From positions 1-61,668 of the forward strand of contig NZ_SZPR01000022.1 of the NCBI RefSeq assembly GCF_005280195.1: a DNA stretch of 61,668 nucleotides. The letters are read 5' to 3'. The notes beneath the pieces were generated by a model. The model had not been told where the DNA came from, ran no database searches, and saw only the letters and a program-made list of their open reading frames with translations. Both the position numbers and the translations under genes were made by a program. The DNA is from Streptomyces galbus. GTDB lineage: Bacteria > Actinomycetota > Actinomycetes > Streptomycetales > Streptomycetaceae. How positions within the stretch are numbered: position 1 is the stretch's first letter; each line of letters begins with the position of its first letter. Of this stretch, positions 52,009-60,140 are shown piece after piece.

Positions 52009-52757
52009 CCACGACCGAGCTGCACGCGCTGACCGGTGCCTATGCCATGCACGCACTGGACGGTGAGGAACTGGCCGCCTTCGAGCGTCACCTGGCTGAC
52101 TGTGACGCTTGTCAGCAGGAGGTCGCGGAATTCACGGCTACCACCGGGCGCCTGGCCCTGGCCTCCACGGCGCGCACGCGCCCGGTCATGCGCGAGCAGG
52201 TCCTGCAGCGGATCACCACCGTGCGGCAGGTGCCGCCCGCTGCCGCGCCACTGGAGCGGATGCGCCGTGGCGCGCGCCAGGGACGGGGCCTGGCCCGGTG
52301 GACACTGGCCGCCAGTGTCGCCGCCGCTGCCGCGTTCGGCGGCACCGCCGCATGGCGGCAGTACGAACGCGCCCAGGACGCTTCCCACGAGGCCGCCCAG
52401 GCGCAGCGGCACGTCGAGGTTCTGGCGGGGGTGCTGGCCGCGCCTGACGCCAAGTCGCGCTCGGCGAAGATGGCGGGCGGTGCGGGCACGCTGGTGGTTT
52501 CCGCCAGCCGGGGCCGGGCCGTGTTCGTCTCCTCGGGGATGACCGCGCCGCCGCGGGGCAAGGTGTATCAGCTGTGGTTCGCCGACGGTGGGAAGATGCG
52601 TTCGGCCGGCCTGATGGACCCCGACCGCAGCAGCCAGGCAGTGCTGATGCAGGGTGCGGTCGACGGTGCCTCCGGGGTCGGCATCACGGTGGAGCCGGCT
52701 GGTGGATCGAAGCAGCCGACCTCGGCGCCGGTCGCCCTGCTCGGCGTGCCAGCGTAA
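52005..52757 (+). CDS. RskA-type anti-sigma-K factor (copy 1)
   Basis: 250 residues, ATG in the sigma stop. The N-terminal anti-sigma domain has the zinc motif HLADCDAC (H-x3-C-x2-C). One transmembrane helix follows (LAASVAAAAAFGGTAAW, about 103-120). The extracytoplasmic RskA domain comes next, with GKVYQLWFADGG and GSKQPTSAPVALL. In mycobacteria RskA is cut by regulated proteolysis to release SigK; the same is expected here. Confidence 0.9.
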   Translation: MTTTELHALTGAYAMHALDGEELAAFERHLADCDACQQEVAEFTATTGRLALASTARTRPVMREQVLQRITTVRQVPPAAAPLERMRRGARQGRGLARWTLAASVAAAAAFGGTAAWRQYERAQDASHEAAQAQRHVEVLAGVLAAPDAKSRSAKMAGGAGTLVVSASRGRAVFVSSGMTAPPRGKVYQLWFADGGKMRSAGLMDPDRSSQAVLMQGAVDGASGVGITVEPAGGSKQPTSAPVALLGVPA

Positions 52758-52809
52758 GGGTCCGCGTGGGAAGCCTACCTGCCTGCGGCTGGGGCCTCCA
52801 ACGCAGTTC

Positions 52810-53313
52810 TCAGCCTCGGCGTGGCGGCCGGGGGAAGAAGCCGCTGGTGCGGGTGGCATACGCGTCCCACCCGGGGCGAATAGCCATGTGCCGTTCCAGG
52901 AGCCGTTTACCGCTTCCCCTGATCAGCAGGACACTCATCACCAGCGGCGAGGCCAGGGACACTGCCGCCGCCTGCCAGCCCCCGTCGCAGGCGATGAGGA
53001 ACAGTCCCCACCAGACGCAGAAGTCACCGAAGTAGTTGGGGTGCCGGGTCAGCCGCCACAGCCCCCGGTTCATGATGCGGCCACGGTTGGCGGGATCCGC
53101 CTTGAAGCGGGCCAGCTGGGCGTCGCCGACGGCCTCGAAGAACAGGCCGACGGTCCAGAGCGTCGTGCCGGCGAAGGCCCAGGCGGACAGCGGCCGAGAG
53201 ATGTACTGCGCTGCCTGTACCGGCAGGGACACCAGCCACATCAGGGGACCCTGGAGCAGGTAGATCATCCGCGGGGCGTACCGGTTCCGGTTCCCTCGCA
53301 CGCGGGCCAGCAA
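52810..53313 (-). pseudogene. Truncated DUF1295 gene (C-terminal 167 codons)
   Basis: Carries RGLWRLTRHPNYFGDFCVWW and the C-terminal helices of the protein at 55986, nearly identical over 140 residues, but the first third is missing. A start at 53313 gives MLARVRGNRNRYAPRMIYLL without upstream helices. It follows rskA1 convergently. See the direct repeat entry. Confidence 0.8.
52816..53240. repeat. 425-bp direct repeat, second copy at 55992-56416
   Basis: Aligned at an offset of 3176 nt, the two copies differ by only about five bases over 425. Beyond 53240 similarity falls quickly (GGACCCTGGAGCAGG against GCCGCCTGCAGCAGG) although it is still homologous. The sharp drop suggests a gene-conversion tract or a recent partial duplication. 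Confidence 0.8.
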
Positions 53314-53329
53314 AGCAAATGCGGTTACC

Positions 53330-53473
53330 CGGGGCTGGTCGCACCGCGCGCGACCAGGCTGGCCGCGCTCCGACCTCCTCCTCGCCTACTTCTCTCCCGG
53401 GCAGCGCGACGCCCTCGCCACCGTCCTGCGCGACCTTGCCGCCGCCCTGGTGAAGCCTGCCCCGGTGACATGA
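53330..53473 (+). pseudogene. C-terminal gene fragment, possibly MarR-type
   Basis: The frame WPRSDLLLAYFSPGQRDALA, then TVLRDLAAALVKPAPVT and stop looks like the final helices of a MarR-type regulator. Nothing upstream on the plus strand belongs to it, since the truncated DUF1295 gene occupies that place. Confidence 0.35.
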
Positions 53474-53498
53474 GCCGGTCTCGGGGCGTCCCCTTCGG

Positions 53499-54236
53499 TC
53501 ACGACGTGATCGGGATGATGCCCAGCGGCTTGGTGGTCGGCTGCTTCGAGCCGCTCGCCGGCTCCAGCGTGATGCCCACCGCCACCGCCTCGTCCGGAGG
53601 GCCTTCCAGCATGTGGGCGGCGTGGCGCGCGTCCCCCGGGATCAGCCCGGCAGGGTGCAGGTCACCGCTGCCGTAGGCGTACCAGAGCTCGTAGGTCTTG
53701 CCGCTGCCCGGTGGCGGGAGGCCCTGGGCGGCAAAGACCGCCTTGTCTCCGCTCCGGGAGACGGCGACCGCTCCTCTGGCTCCGTCGGCGAGCTCGGCGG
53801 TGTGCACGGTGACGTCCGGTGCCACGAGGAGGTCCGTGAGCGCCTGACTCGAGGAGCGGGCCTGGGCCGCCTGGGTGCGGGCGTGCTCGGCGTCGGTGTA
53901 CTGCCACACCGTCGTCCCGGCCAGGAGGGCGGCCGCCGCGATGCTTGCGGCGAGCAGGAGGGCCGGCTTCCGGCGTCCCGCCGTGCGGGTCGGCCGGACG
54001 GCGCCTTCCTGGTCCACGCGGGTGATGGCCTCCAGCGTGGCGGCGCGGAGGTGATCCGGTACCGGGGCGTCCCCGGCGGCGGCCAGCTCGGCGACGACCT
54101 GGCGGAGCGCGGGGAGTTCCGCACGGCAGGTGGCGCAGCCGGCGAGGTGTGTCTCGAATGCGGCTTCCTCGGCCGGTGGCAGGGCGTGCAGCACGTAGGC
54201 GGCGAGCGCCTCGTGCGTGTCTTCCTCGGCTGTCAC
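53499..54236 (-). CDS. rskA: RskA-type anti-sigma-K factor (copy 2)
   Basis: 245 residues. Zinc motif HLAGCATC near residue 30, transmembrane helix LLLAASIAAAALLAGTTVW (about 92-110), outer RskA domain with GKTYELWYAYGSGDL and GSKQPTTKPLGIIPI. The ATG at 54236 overlaps the sigma-factor stop. It is clearly a distinct gene from copy 1, about 35-40 percent identical by eye, so the duplication is old. Confidence 0.9.
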   Translation of the reverse strand: MTAEEDTHEALAAYVLHALPPAEEAAFETHLAGCATCRAELPALRQVVAELAAAGDAPVPDHLRAATLEAITRVDQEGAVRPTRTAGRRKPALLLAASIAAAALLAGTTVWQYTDAEHARTQAAQARSSSQALTDLLVAPDVTVHTAELADGARGAVAVSRSGDKAVFAAQGLPPPGSGKTYELWYAYGSGDLHPAGLIPGDARHAAHMLEGPPDEAVAVGITLEPASGSKQPTTKPLGIIPITS

Positions 54237-54814
54237 CTGCCGGCCTCCATGCAGGCCCGCAGCTGCCGCAGGGCGGCTCGCATGCGGGATTTCATCGTGC
54301 CCACCGGGGCGGAGAGGGCGTGGGCCACCTCCAGGTAGGTCAGACCCTGGTAGTAGGCGAGCACCAGGGGGACGCGCTGACTGCGCGACAGCGAAGCAAG
54401 GCAGCGGTAGATGCGCCGCTGCTCGTCATGGTGTTCGGCGGTCTCCGCCACCACGTCGAAGGCGCCCTCGGGTAGCAGCGCGCGGGCGCGCTGTTCGCGC
54501 TCGGTGCCGGCTTGGGCGGCGCGCACGCGGTCCACGGCCCGTCGGTGTGCCAGGGTGAGTACCCAGGCCTTGGCGGACCCCCGCTCGGGGACGTAGCGGT
54601 CCGCCGTGCGCCAGACCTCGATCATGACGTCCTGGGTCACCTCCTCCGCCTGCGCCGGATCCCGCAGGATCCGGCACGCCAGGCCCATGACCGCGCGGGA
54701 GAAGGCGTCGTAGACCCCGGCGAACGCGTCCTTGTCGCCGCGGGCCACGCGGACCAGCAGATCCTCGGCCCTGTCCTGCGGTCCGGACCTGTGCAGCATG
54801 CCCACTCCCGTCAT
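54233..54814 (-). CDS. sigK: ECF sigma factor, SigK type (copy 2)
   Basis: 193 residues from the ATG at 54814; an ATG 15 nt later or a longer frame from 54880 are alternatives. Region 2: DAFAGVYDAFSRAVMGLACR, EEVTQDVMIEVWRTADRYVP. Region 4: ASLSRSQRVPLVLAYYQGLT, YLEVAHALSAPVGTMKSRMR. It stands in the position held by sigK in the mycobacterial locus (after DUF1295, before rskA). The HATPase gene upstream is separated by 108 nt, and a SigK-type promoter precedes that gene. Confidence 0.9.
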   Translation of the reverse strand: MTGVGMLHRSGPQDRAEDLLVRVARGDKDAFAGVYDAFSRAVMGLACRILRDPAQAEEVTQDVMIEVWRTADRYVPERGSAKAWVLTLAHRRAVDRVRAAQAGTEREQRARALLPEGAFDVVAETAEHHDEQRRIYRCLASLSRSQRVPLVLAYYQGLTYLEVAHALSAPVGTMKSRMRAALRQLRACMEAGR

Positions 54815-54922
54815 GCTGTGCGCCGCGGTCCGGCCGGACCCGCAGCGCGTGACGAGCCCGACTCTTCCATCCCCGGCCACGTGGTGCAGGGCAGCCGTGG
54901 CACCGGGGTGACGGGCACGGTG

Positions 54923-55354
54923 TCACTCGCTTCGCCGGGCGTCGGGCCCGGGGCACAGGGGCAGGACGACGTGCACCGTCTTGCCGCCGAGCCCCGGGAT
55001 CACGGTCAGGTCTCCCCCGAGCTGTTCGATGATGTTCATGCCGAAGCCGCCGCCGTGTGCCGTGCGGCCCGCGTGCCGGTCGATCTCGGGCAGGTCTTCG
55101 CTGTGGTCCGCGACGGCGATGTCCAGGCGGCCGTTCTGCAGACTGAGTGCGAGCCGGCAGGACGCTTCGGTGTGGCGGACGGCATTGGTCACCAGCTCGG
55201 ACACGATCAGTATCGCGTCGTCGAGGCGGTGGGTCTGTTCGGCCGTCTCGAGCCAGCGTTGTGTGATGTGACGGGCGACGGCCGGTGTGTGCAGGCCCCG
55301 GGGCAGGTCGATGGCATGACGCGGGGCGGTGGGGGACGGTGCTGTGGCCGACAT
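54923..55354 (-). CDS. RsbW-type ATP-binding protein in the sigK operon
   Basis: 143 residues from the ATG at 55354 (GAGGGAG seven nt upstream). N-box LDDAILIVSELVTNAVRHTE, G1 VADHSEDLPEIDRHAG and lid GGGFGMNIIEQLGGDL are intact. Unlike mycobacteria, the sigK unit here begins with this kinase-like gene, directly behind a CATCC-N16-CGAAT promoter. It could link SigK to the partner-switching network at 33-50 kb. Confidence 0.85.
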   Translation of the reverse strand: MSATAPSPTAPRHAIDLPRGLHTPAVARHITQRWLETAEQTHRLDDAILIVSELVTNAVRHTEASCRLALSLQNGRLDIAVADHSEDLPEIDRHAGRTAHGGGFGMNIIEQLGGDLTVIPGLGGKTVHVVLPLCPGPDARRSE

Positions 55355-55401
55355 GACGGCTCCCTCGGGTACTGCTGATCGGGCGGATGGGGGCGCAGGG
55401 G

Positions 55402-55427
55402 ATTCGTAGCCGAAGTCTCGGCGGATG
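55402..55427 (-). promoter_or_regulatory. SigK-type promoter, leftward
   Basis: On the minus strand CCATCC, then after CATCC a 16-nt spacer and CGAAT. The -35 equals the mycobacterial SigK consensus CCATCC as I recall it, and CGAAT is the -10 core (CCGAAT). It is placed 48 nt before the HATPase start, ahead of HATPase-sigK-rskA, so SigK would drive its own synthesis. Confidence 0.65.
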
Positions 55428-55472
55428 GAGGCCGTCGCGCACGTGAGCGGCGGAGTCTCTCCGTCCCGCCGT

Positions 55473-55498
55473 CATCCGTCGCGACGCCCGCTTCGAAT
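55473..55498 (+). promoter_or_regulatory. SigK-type promoter, rightward
   Basis: CATCC-N16-CGAAT, with the same spacing as the divergent copy 46 nt to the left. The predicted start lies about 50 nt before the secreted protein's ATG. Confidence 0.65.
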
Positions 55499-55556
55499 AC
55501 CTGGCATCCGGCCCGTGAGCCGGGAAGCATGCCACCACCGCCAAGGAGACAGAGCG

Positions 55557-55922
55557 ATGCGTACATCCATACGAGTGCGGCGACTGCTGGCCGGAGCGGC
55601 CACGACGGGCCTCCTGGCTGGCGGTGCCGCTGTCGGCCTCGCGGGGACCGCGAGCGCCACACCCGCGCCGGCATCCGTCGTCAGCGGTGCCCAGCACCAC
55701 GACCAGTGTCAGTGGCACAAGGGGCACTGGGAGAAGAAGTGGGTGAAGGCCCACTGGGAGAAGAAGCCGGTCCACCACAAGACCTGGCATCCCGGCCACT
55801 ACGACCAGCACGGCACGTGGCACAAGGGTTACTGGAAGGACAGCTACACCTACAAGTGGGTCTACGTGCCCGCCCATTGGGAGCACCACTGGGTCAAGGG
55901 CTACTGGGACTGCCGGCACTAG
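55557..55922 (+). CDS. Secreted Trp/His-rich repeat protein
   Basis: 121 residues, ATG with AAGGAG nine nt upstream. Residues 1-36 are a signal peptide (RRLLAGAATTGLLAGGAAVG core, cleavage after ASA). The mature 85 residues contain 11 Trp and 15 His in loose repeats (QWHKGHWEKKW, VKAHWEKK, TWHKGYWKD, PAHWEHHWVKGYWD), with one Cys near each end that could form a disulfide. No homologous family comes to mind. The composition suggests metal or haem binding or association with the cell wall or membrane surface. A SigK-type promoter precedes it. Confidence 0.8.
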   Translation: MRTSIRVRRLLAGAATTGLLAGGAAVGLAGTASATPAPASVVSGAQHHDQCQWHKGHWEKKWVKAHWEKKPVHHKTWHPGHYDQHGTWHKGYWKDSYTYKWVYVPAHWEHHWVKGYWDCRH

Positions 55923-55985
55923 TGACCGCGCGGGCATCACGTCGGGCCGCGGTGGCCCGGGTCACCGCGGCAGCCAGCCCGTACT

Positions 55986-56795
55986 TCAGCTGCGGCGTGG
56001 CGGCCGGGGGAAGAAGCCGCTGGTGCGGGCGACGTACGCGTCCCACCCGGGGCGAATAGCCATGTGCCGTTCCAGGAGCCGTTTACCGCTTCCCCTGATC
56101 AGCAGGACACTCATCACCAGCGGCGAGGCCAGGGACACTGCCGCCGCCTGCCAGCCCCCGTCGCAGGCGATGAGGAACAGTCCCCACCAGACGCAGAAGT
56201 CACCGAAGTAGTTGGGGTGCCGGGTCAGCCGCCACAGCCCCCGGTTCATGATGCGGCCACGGTTGGCGGGATCCGCCTTGAAGCGGGCCAGCTGGGCGTC
56301 GCCGACGGCCTCGAAGAACAGGCCGACGGCCCAGAGCGCCGTGCCGGCGAAGGCCCAGGCGGACAGCGGCCGAGAGATGTACTGCGCTGCCTGTACCGGC
56401 AGGGACACCAGCCACACCAGGGCCGCCTGCAGCAGGTAGACCATCCGAAGGGCGTACAGGTTCCGGTTGCCCGGTGCGTGGGCGAGCATCGCCTCGTAAC
56501 GCGGGTCCTCACCGTGGCCGCTGCCCCGCCGCGCTATGTGCACCGCGAGCCGAAGTCCCCAGATGACGGTGAGGCCGGTGACCAGCCACTGCCTGCCCGG
56601 GTCACCGTGGCCTTGGGAGAGGCCGAAGGTCACCACGGCCACGGCGGCGAAGGCTGGCCCCCAGGCGACGTCGACCACACGGTGCACGTCCAGGTTGAGG
56701 GCGAGGGCAAAGGTGCCGAGCATGATCATCAGGGCGGTCGCCGCCGACCACCCGAGGCCGGCAGCGAAGGCGTCCCACATGAGTGCCGCACTCAC
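55986..56795 (-). CDS. DUF1295 membrane protein (steroid 5-alpha-reductase/ICMT-like)
   Basis: 269 residues from the GTG at 56795, which has GGGGGAG upstream and overlaps the previous stop (GTGA). About six hydrophobic helices, and the C-terminal signature LTRHPNYFGDFCVWWGLFLI with GSGKRLLERHMAIRPGWDAY, as in DUF1295 and isoprenylcysteine methyltransferase-like proteins. It corresponds to Rv0446c of the mycobacterial sigK locus. Probably a NADPH-dependent lipid reductase or methyl-group processing step, not established. Confidence 0.87.
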   Translation of the reverse strand: MSAALMWDAFAAGLGWSAATALMIMLGTFALALNLDVHRVVDVAWGPAFAAVAVVTFGLSQGHGDPGRQWLVTGLTVIWGLRLAVHIARRGSGHGEDPRYEAMLAHAPGNRNLYALRMVYLLQAALVWLVSLPVQAAQYISRPLSAWAFAGTALWAVGLFFEAVGDAQLARFKADPANRGRIMNRGLWRLTRHPNYFGDFCVWWGLFLIACDGGWQAAAVSLASPLVMSVLLIRGSGKRLLERHMAIRPGWDAYVARTSGFFPRPPRRS

Positions 56796-58108
56796 CGCTC
56801 CCCCAGGGACTGGTACCAGCTGGCCGCTTCCGCCCCGGTCATGCCGCTGTCGCCCGCGGCGCCCGGGCGCACGGCGAGAAACTGGTCCACCCCCATGCGC
56901 CGTTCCGCGAAGGCCAGGGCCCCGCCGACCAAGTACAGTCGCCACACCCGGGCCGTCTCCTCCCCCACCATGCGTACCAACTCCGCCCAGTGTTCCTCGA
57001 GCGTGCGGTGCCAGGCGTCGATGGTGCGCACGTAGTGCTCGCGCAGCGATTCCACCGACCGGACCTCCAGGCCGGCCGCCTCCAGCAGGCCAAGGGTCTC
57101 CCCCATCGGCCGCATGTGCATGTCCGGGGCGATGTATGCCTCGATGAACGCGCCGCCGCCCGGTGCGTTCGCACCACGGGACATCTGCTGGACCAGGACC
57201 CGCCTGTGCGGCCGGACCAGCCGGTGCAGGGCCGCGGCGAAGGCGGGGTACTCCGCGTCACCGACATGCTCGCCCATCTCGACGGTGGCGACGGCGTCGT
57301 AGGCGGAGCCGGTGATGTCCCGGTAGTCCTGGCACACCACCTCCACCCGGTCCTCCAGCTGCCGCTCGCGCACCTGCTTGCGGACGTAGGCGGCCTGCTG
57401 ACGGGACAGGGTGACGGCGGTGACCCGCGCCTCGTGCTGCTGAGCCGCGTACAGGGTGAGCGAACCCCAGCCGCAGCCGATGTCCAGCAGGCGGGCGCCG
57501 GGCACGAGACCGAGCTTGCGGCAGATCAGCTCCAGTTTGGCGCGCTGCGCGTCGGCGGGGGTGGCCGCTGGCTCCTCGCCGGTCCAGTAGCCGCAGGAGT
57601 AGGCCATAGTGTCGTCGAGGAGCAGGCGGTAGAAGTCGTTGGACAGGTCGTAGTGGTGGCTGATGGCCGCGCGGTCGCGGGCCTTGCTGTGCAGGCCGCC
57701 GCGCAGCCGCGCCTGGGACGCGGGGGCGGGCGGGCGCGGTCCGACGGCGCCCAGCCGCACCGCCTCGGAGAACACGCGGGCCCAGTGCGTCGGAGACAGC
57801 CGGGGAGCGTGCAGCCCCCGCTCCCGCGCGGCGGCCCACATGGCGCGCAGCGCCTCGGCCGGATCGCCCTCCACGTCGAGCTCGCCCGTGACATAGGCCT
57901 GGGCGAGGCCGAGTTCGCCCGGCTGCCACAGCAGGCGGCGCAGTGCGCGCCGGGAGCGCACGACGACCAGCGGGGCACCGGCGGGGCCGGTCTCGCTGCC
58001 GTCCCAGGCGCGCAGCCGTACCGGCAGCGGCCCGCCGAGCGCGTCTTCCACGAGGTCGGCGAGCCGGTGCGCGGCACCGGAACGGGCGGGGGTGCGGACG
58101 GTGGTCAT
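56792..58108 (-). CDS. Cyclopropane-fatty-acid synthase family SAM methyltransferase (additional copy)
   Basis: 438 residues; the ATG at 58108 overlaps the preceding stop (ATGA). Motifs: SHHYDLSNDFYRLLLDDTMA, YSCGYW (substrate region), and SAM-binding LLDIGCGWGSLTLYAA. Also EMGEHVG and the C-terminal HYVRTIDAWHRTLEEHW of CFA synthases. It acts on unsaturated phospholipid acyl chains, adding a SAM-derived methylene or methyl. The mycobacterial sigK locus has one such gene; here there are two in tandem. Confidence 0.88.
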   Translation of the reverse strand: MTTVRTPARSGAAHRLADLVEDALGGPLPVRLRAWDGSETGPAGAPLVVVRSRRALRRLLWQPGELGLAQAYVTGELDVEGDPAEALRAMWAAARERGLHAPRLSPTHWARVFSEAVRLGAVGPRPPAPASQARLRGGLHSKARDRAAISHHYDLSNDFYRLLLDDTMAYSCGYWTGEEPAATPADAQRAKLELICRKLGLVPGARLLDIGCGWGSLTLYAAQQHEARVTAVTLSRQQAAYVRKQVRERQLEDRVEVVCQDYRDITGSAYDAVATVEMGEHVGDAEYPAFAAALHRLVRPHRRVLVQQMSRGANAPGGGAFIEAYIAPDMHMRPMGETLGLLEAAGLEVRSVESLREHYVRTIDAWHRTLEEHWAELVRMVGEETARVWRLYLVGGALAFAERRMGVDQFLAVRPGAAGDSGMTGAEAASWYQSLGER

Positions 58109-59391
58109 CGGGCCGTGCCCTCCTTGGTGAGCAGGTACTGCTGGACGTCGAGGTAGCCGGAGCGGAAGCCGGCCTCGGAGTAGGCCAGGTAGAAGGTCCA
58201 CAGGCGGCGGAAGGTGTCGTCGAAGCCGAGGGCCGCGACCTGGTCGGCCCGGTCGGTGAACCGCTCGCGCCAGAGCCGGAGCGTCTCGGCGTAGTGCGGG
58301 CCGAAGCCCTCGCGGTCCGTCACCGTCAGGGCCGTATGGTCACGGACCGTCTCCTCAATGGCCTGGGTGGAAGGGATCAGCCCGCCGGGGAAGACGTACT
58401 TCTGGATCCAGGTGTGGGTGTAGCGGGAGGCCAGCATCCGCTGGTGCGGCATGGTGATGGCCTGCAGCGCGGCCCGGCCGCCCGGGATCAGGCGCTGGTC
58501 CAGGGTGCGGAAGTAGACGGGCCAGAACTCGGCGCCGACGGCCTCAATCATCTCGACGCTGACGATCGCGTCGTAGGTTCCACGTGCTTCGCGGTAGTCC
58601 CGCAGTTCGATCGAAACCCGGTCGGCGAGCCCGGCCTGGCGGACCCTGCGCAGTGCCAGGTCGCGCTGCTGTGCGGACAGGGTGAGAGAGGTGACGTGCG
58701 CGCCGCGGGCGGCGGCCCGCAGGGCCAGTTCGCCCCAGCCCGTGCCGATCTCCAGCAGGCGGGTGCCCCCGCCGACGCGGGCCAGGTCGAGCAGGCGGTC
58801 GATCTTGCGGTGCTGGGCGGCCGCCAGCCGTGACCAGTCGGCTGGGAAACCGCGGAAAACGGCCGCCGAGTAGGTGAGTGTCTCGTCCAGGAACAGCGCG
58901 AACAGGTCGTTGGACAGGTCGTAGTGGTGACTGATGTTGCTGCGCGAGCCGTCGGGGGTGTTGCGCTGCGCGGCCGGCTGTCGCTGCGCCCACAGGTCGC
59001 GCAGCCGCTGCAACGACGGCGGCACCAGGTCGGCGGCGTGGGCGGCGAGCACGGTGAGCGCGCCCACCAGGTCCGGTGCGTCCCACTCGCCCGCCATGTA
59101 CGACTCACCGAACCCGATGAGCCCGCTGGTGCCGATGCGGGCGTGGAACGCCATCGAGTCGTGCACGTTAATCCGTGGGCCGCCCAGGCCGAGGGTGGTG
59201 CCGTCGGCGAACCGCACGCGCAGGGGCAGGCGCCGCAGGGCGCGTTCCAGCACGGCCCGGGTGACGGCCCGTACCGGCCAGGACGCCCTCGGCAAGGTGG
59301 CCACGTCCGGCCAGCGCCCGGCATCGACGGGGCAGATCCGGTGCTCGCGGGTGAGGGGGCGGGCCACGGGACGGGGTTCGACTGTGCTCAT
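58105..59391 (-). CDS. CFA synthase family methyltransferase, UfaA1-like
   Basis: 428 residues, close to the 427 of mycobacterial UfaA1 (Rv0447c). ATG at 59391 in the DUF1365 stop. SHHYDLSNDLFALFLDETLT, then LLEIGTGWGELALRAAARGA (SAM site), EMIEAVGAEFWPVYF and QKYVFPGGLIPS. UfaA1 has been reported to methylate oleate to tuberculostearate; whether this protein makes cyclopropane, 10-methyl or furan-type products is unknown. Confidence 0.9.
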   Translation of the reverse strand: MSTVEPRPVARPLTREHRICPVDAGRWPDVATLPRASWPVRAVTRAVLERALRRLPLRVRFADGTTLGLGGPRINVHDSMAFHARIGTSGLIGFGESYMAGEWDAPDLVGALTVLAAHAADLVPPSLQRLRDLWAQRQPAAQRNTPDGSRSNISHHYDLSNDLFALFLDETLTYSAAVFRGFPADWSRLAAAQHRKIDRLLDLARVGGGTRLLEIGTGWGELALRAAARGAHVTSLTLSAQQRDLALRRVRQAGLADRVSIELRDYREARGTYDAIVSVEMIEAVGAEFWPVYFRTLDQRLIPGGRAALQAITMPHQRMLASRYTHTWIQKYVFPGGLIPSTQAIEETVRDHTALTVTDREGFGPHYAETLRLWRERFTDRADQVAALGFDDTFRRLWTFYLAYSEAGFRSGYLDVQQYLLTKEGTAR

Positions 59392-60140
59392 GATGCTCTC
59401 TTCGGGGTGCGGCGGCCCGGGCGCGGCTGCACCGGCAGCCCCCGCAGAAACAGGCGAATGCCGTGGAAGCGGATGGCGGCCGACACCCGCAGGGTCGACC
59501 AGGGATGGCGCAGGGCCAGGCACAGCAGGGTCAGGGCCGTCACCTCGCGGCGCCAGCCGTGGACGGCCGCGGTGAAGGGCGGGCTGCCCGGTCTCTGCAG
59601 CCGTATCGACAGGCGCAGTTGCTCGCCGGGCGGCGGGAGGCGCATCTCGTAGGTGCCGTCCACCGGGTGGAACGGTGACACGTAGAAGTTTTTGGCGGCC
59701 TGCGCGGTACCGGCCGCGTCGGGGTGCAGCAGGTAGGCGTGGCGTTCGCCGTAGGTGTTGTGGACCTCCGCCACCACGCGGAGCAGGCCGCCGTCGGGGC
59801 CGTAACACCAGTACAGGGAGAGCGGGTTGAAGACGTGCCCGAGGATCCGGGCGTGGGCGAGCATCAGCACTCGGCCGCCGCGGAGCTCGATCCCGTGCTC
59901 GTCGAGGAAGCCGTCGAGCGCGGCCCTGATCGTCGGGGCACGGCCCGTGAAGTGGTCACGCGCACGGAAGCGGGCGAGCATCCGGACGGGGCGCGGCAGC
60001 ACGGGCAGGTCGTCGAGGTCGACGAGCCATAGGTAGGTGCGGTGCCGCAGCGCGTAGCGGTGGGGGGCCCGGCGCACGTGGGTGATCGTGCACGGGTAGA
60101 GGGCGGGCGGTCCCGGCCGCCCGCCGGACGCGGTCACCAC
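59388..60140 (-). CDS. DUF1365 protein
   Basis: 250 residues, GTG start overlapping the flavoprotein gene by 7 nt. Signatures: YPCTITHVRRAPHRYALRHR, YLWLVDLDDLP and FNPLSLYWCYGPDGGLLRVV, AEVHNTYGERHAYLL, then KNFYVSPFHPVDGTYEMRL. DUF1365 proteins accompany FAD proteins and CFA synthases in many bacteria, including the sigK locus (Rv0448c) and singlet-oxygen regulons of proteobacteria. Role in fatty-acid modification, mechanism unknown. Confidence 0.9.
   Translation of the reverse strand: MVTASGGRPGPPALYPCTITHVRRAPHRYALRHRTYLWLVDLDDLPVLPRPVRMLARFRARDHFTGRAPTIRAALDGFLDEHGIELRGGRVLMLAHARILGHVFNPLSLYWCYGPDGGLLRVVAEVHNTYGERHAYLLHPDAAGTAQAAKNFYVSPFHPVDGTYEMRLPPPGEQLRLSIRLQRPGSPPFTAAVHGWRREVTALTLLCLALRHPWSTLRVSAAIRFHGIRLFLRGLPVQPRPGRRTPKRAS

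Noticed and set aside
54426..55940. 504-codon minus-strand frame covering sigK2, the HATPase and the secreted protein
   Set aside because: Out of frame with all three recognised genes; Arg/Pro-rich shadow.
56783..58156. 457-codon plus-strand frame opposite the CFA synthase
   Set aside because: Antisense shadow; the minus-strand gene has full SAM-methyltransferase motifs.
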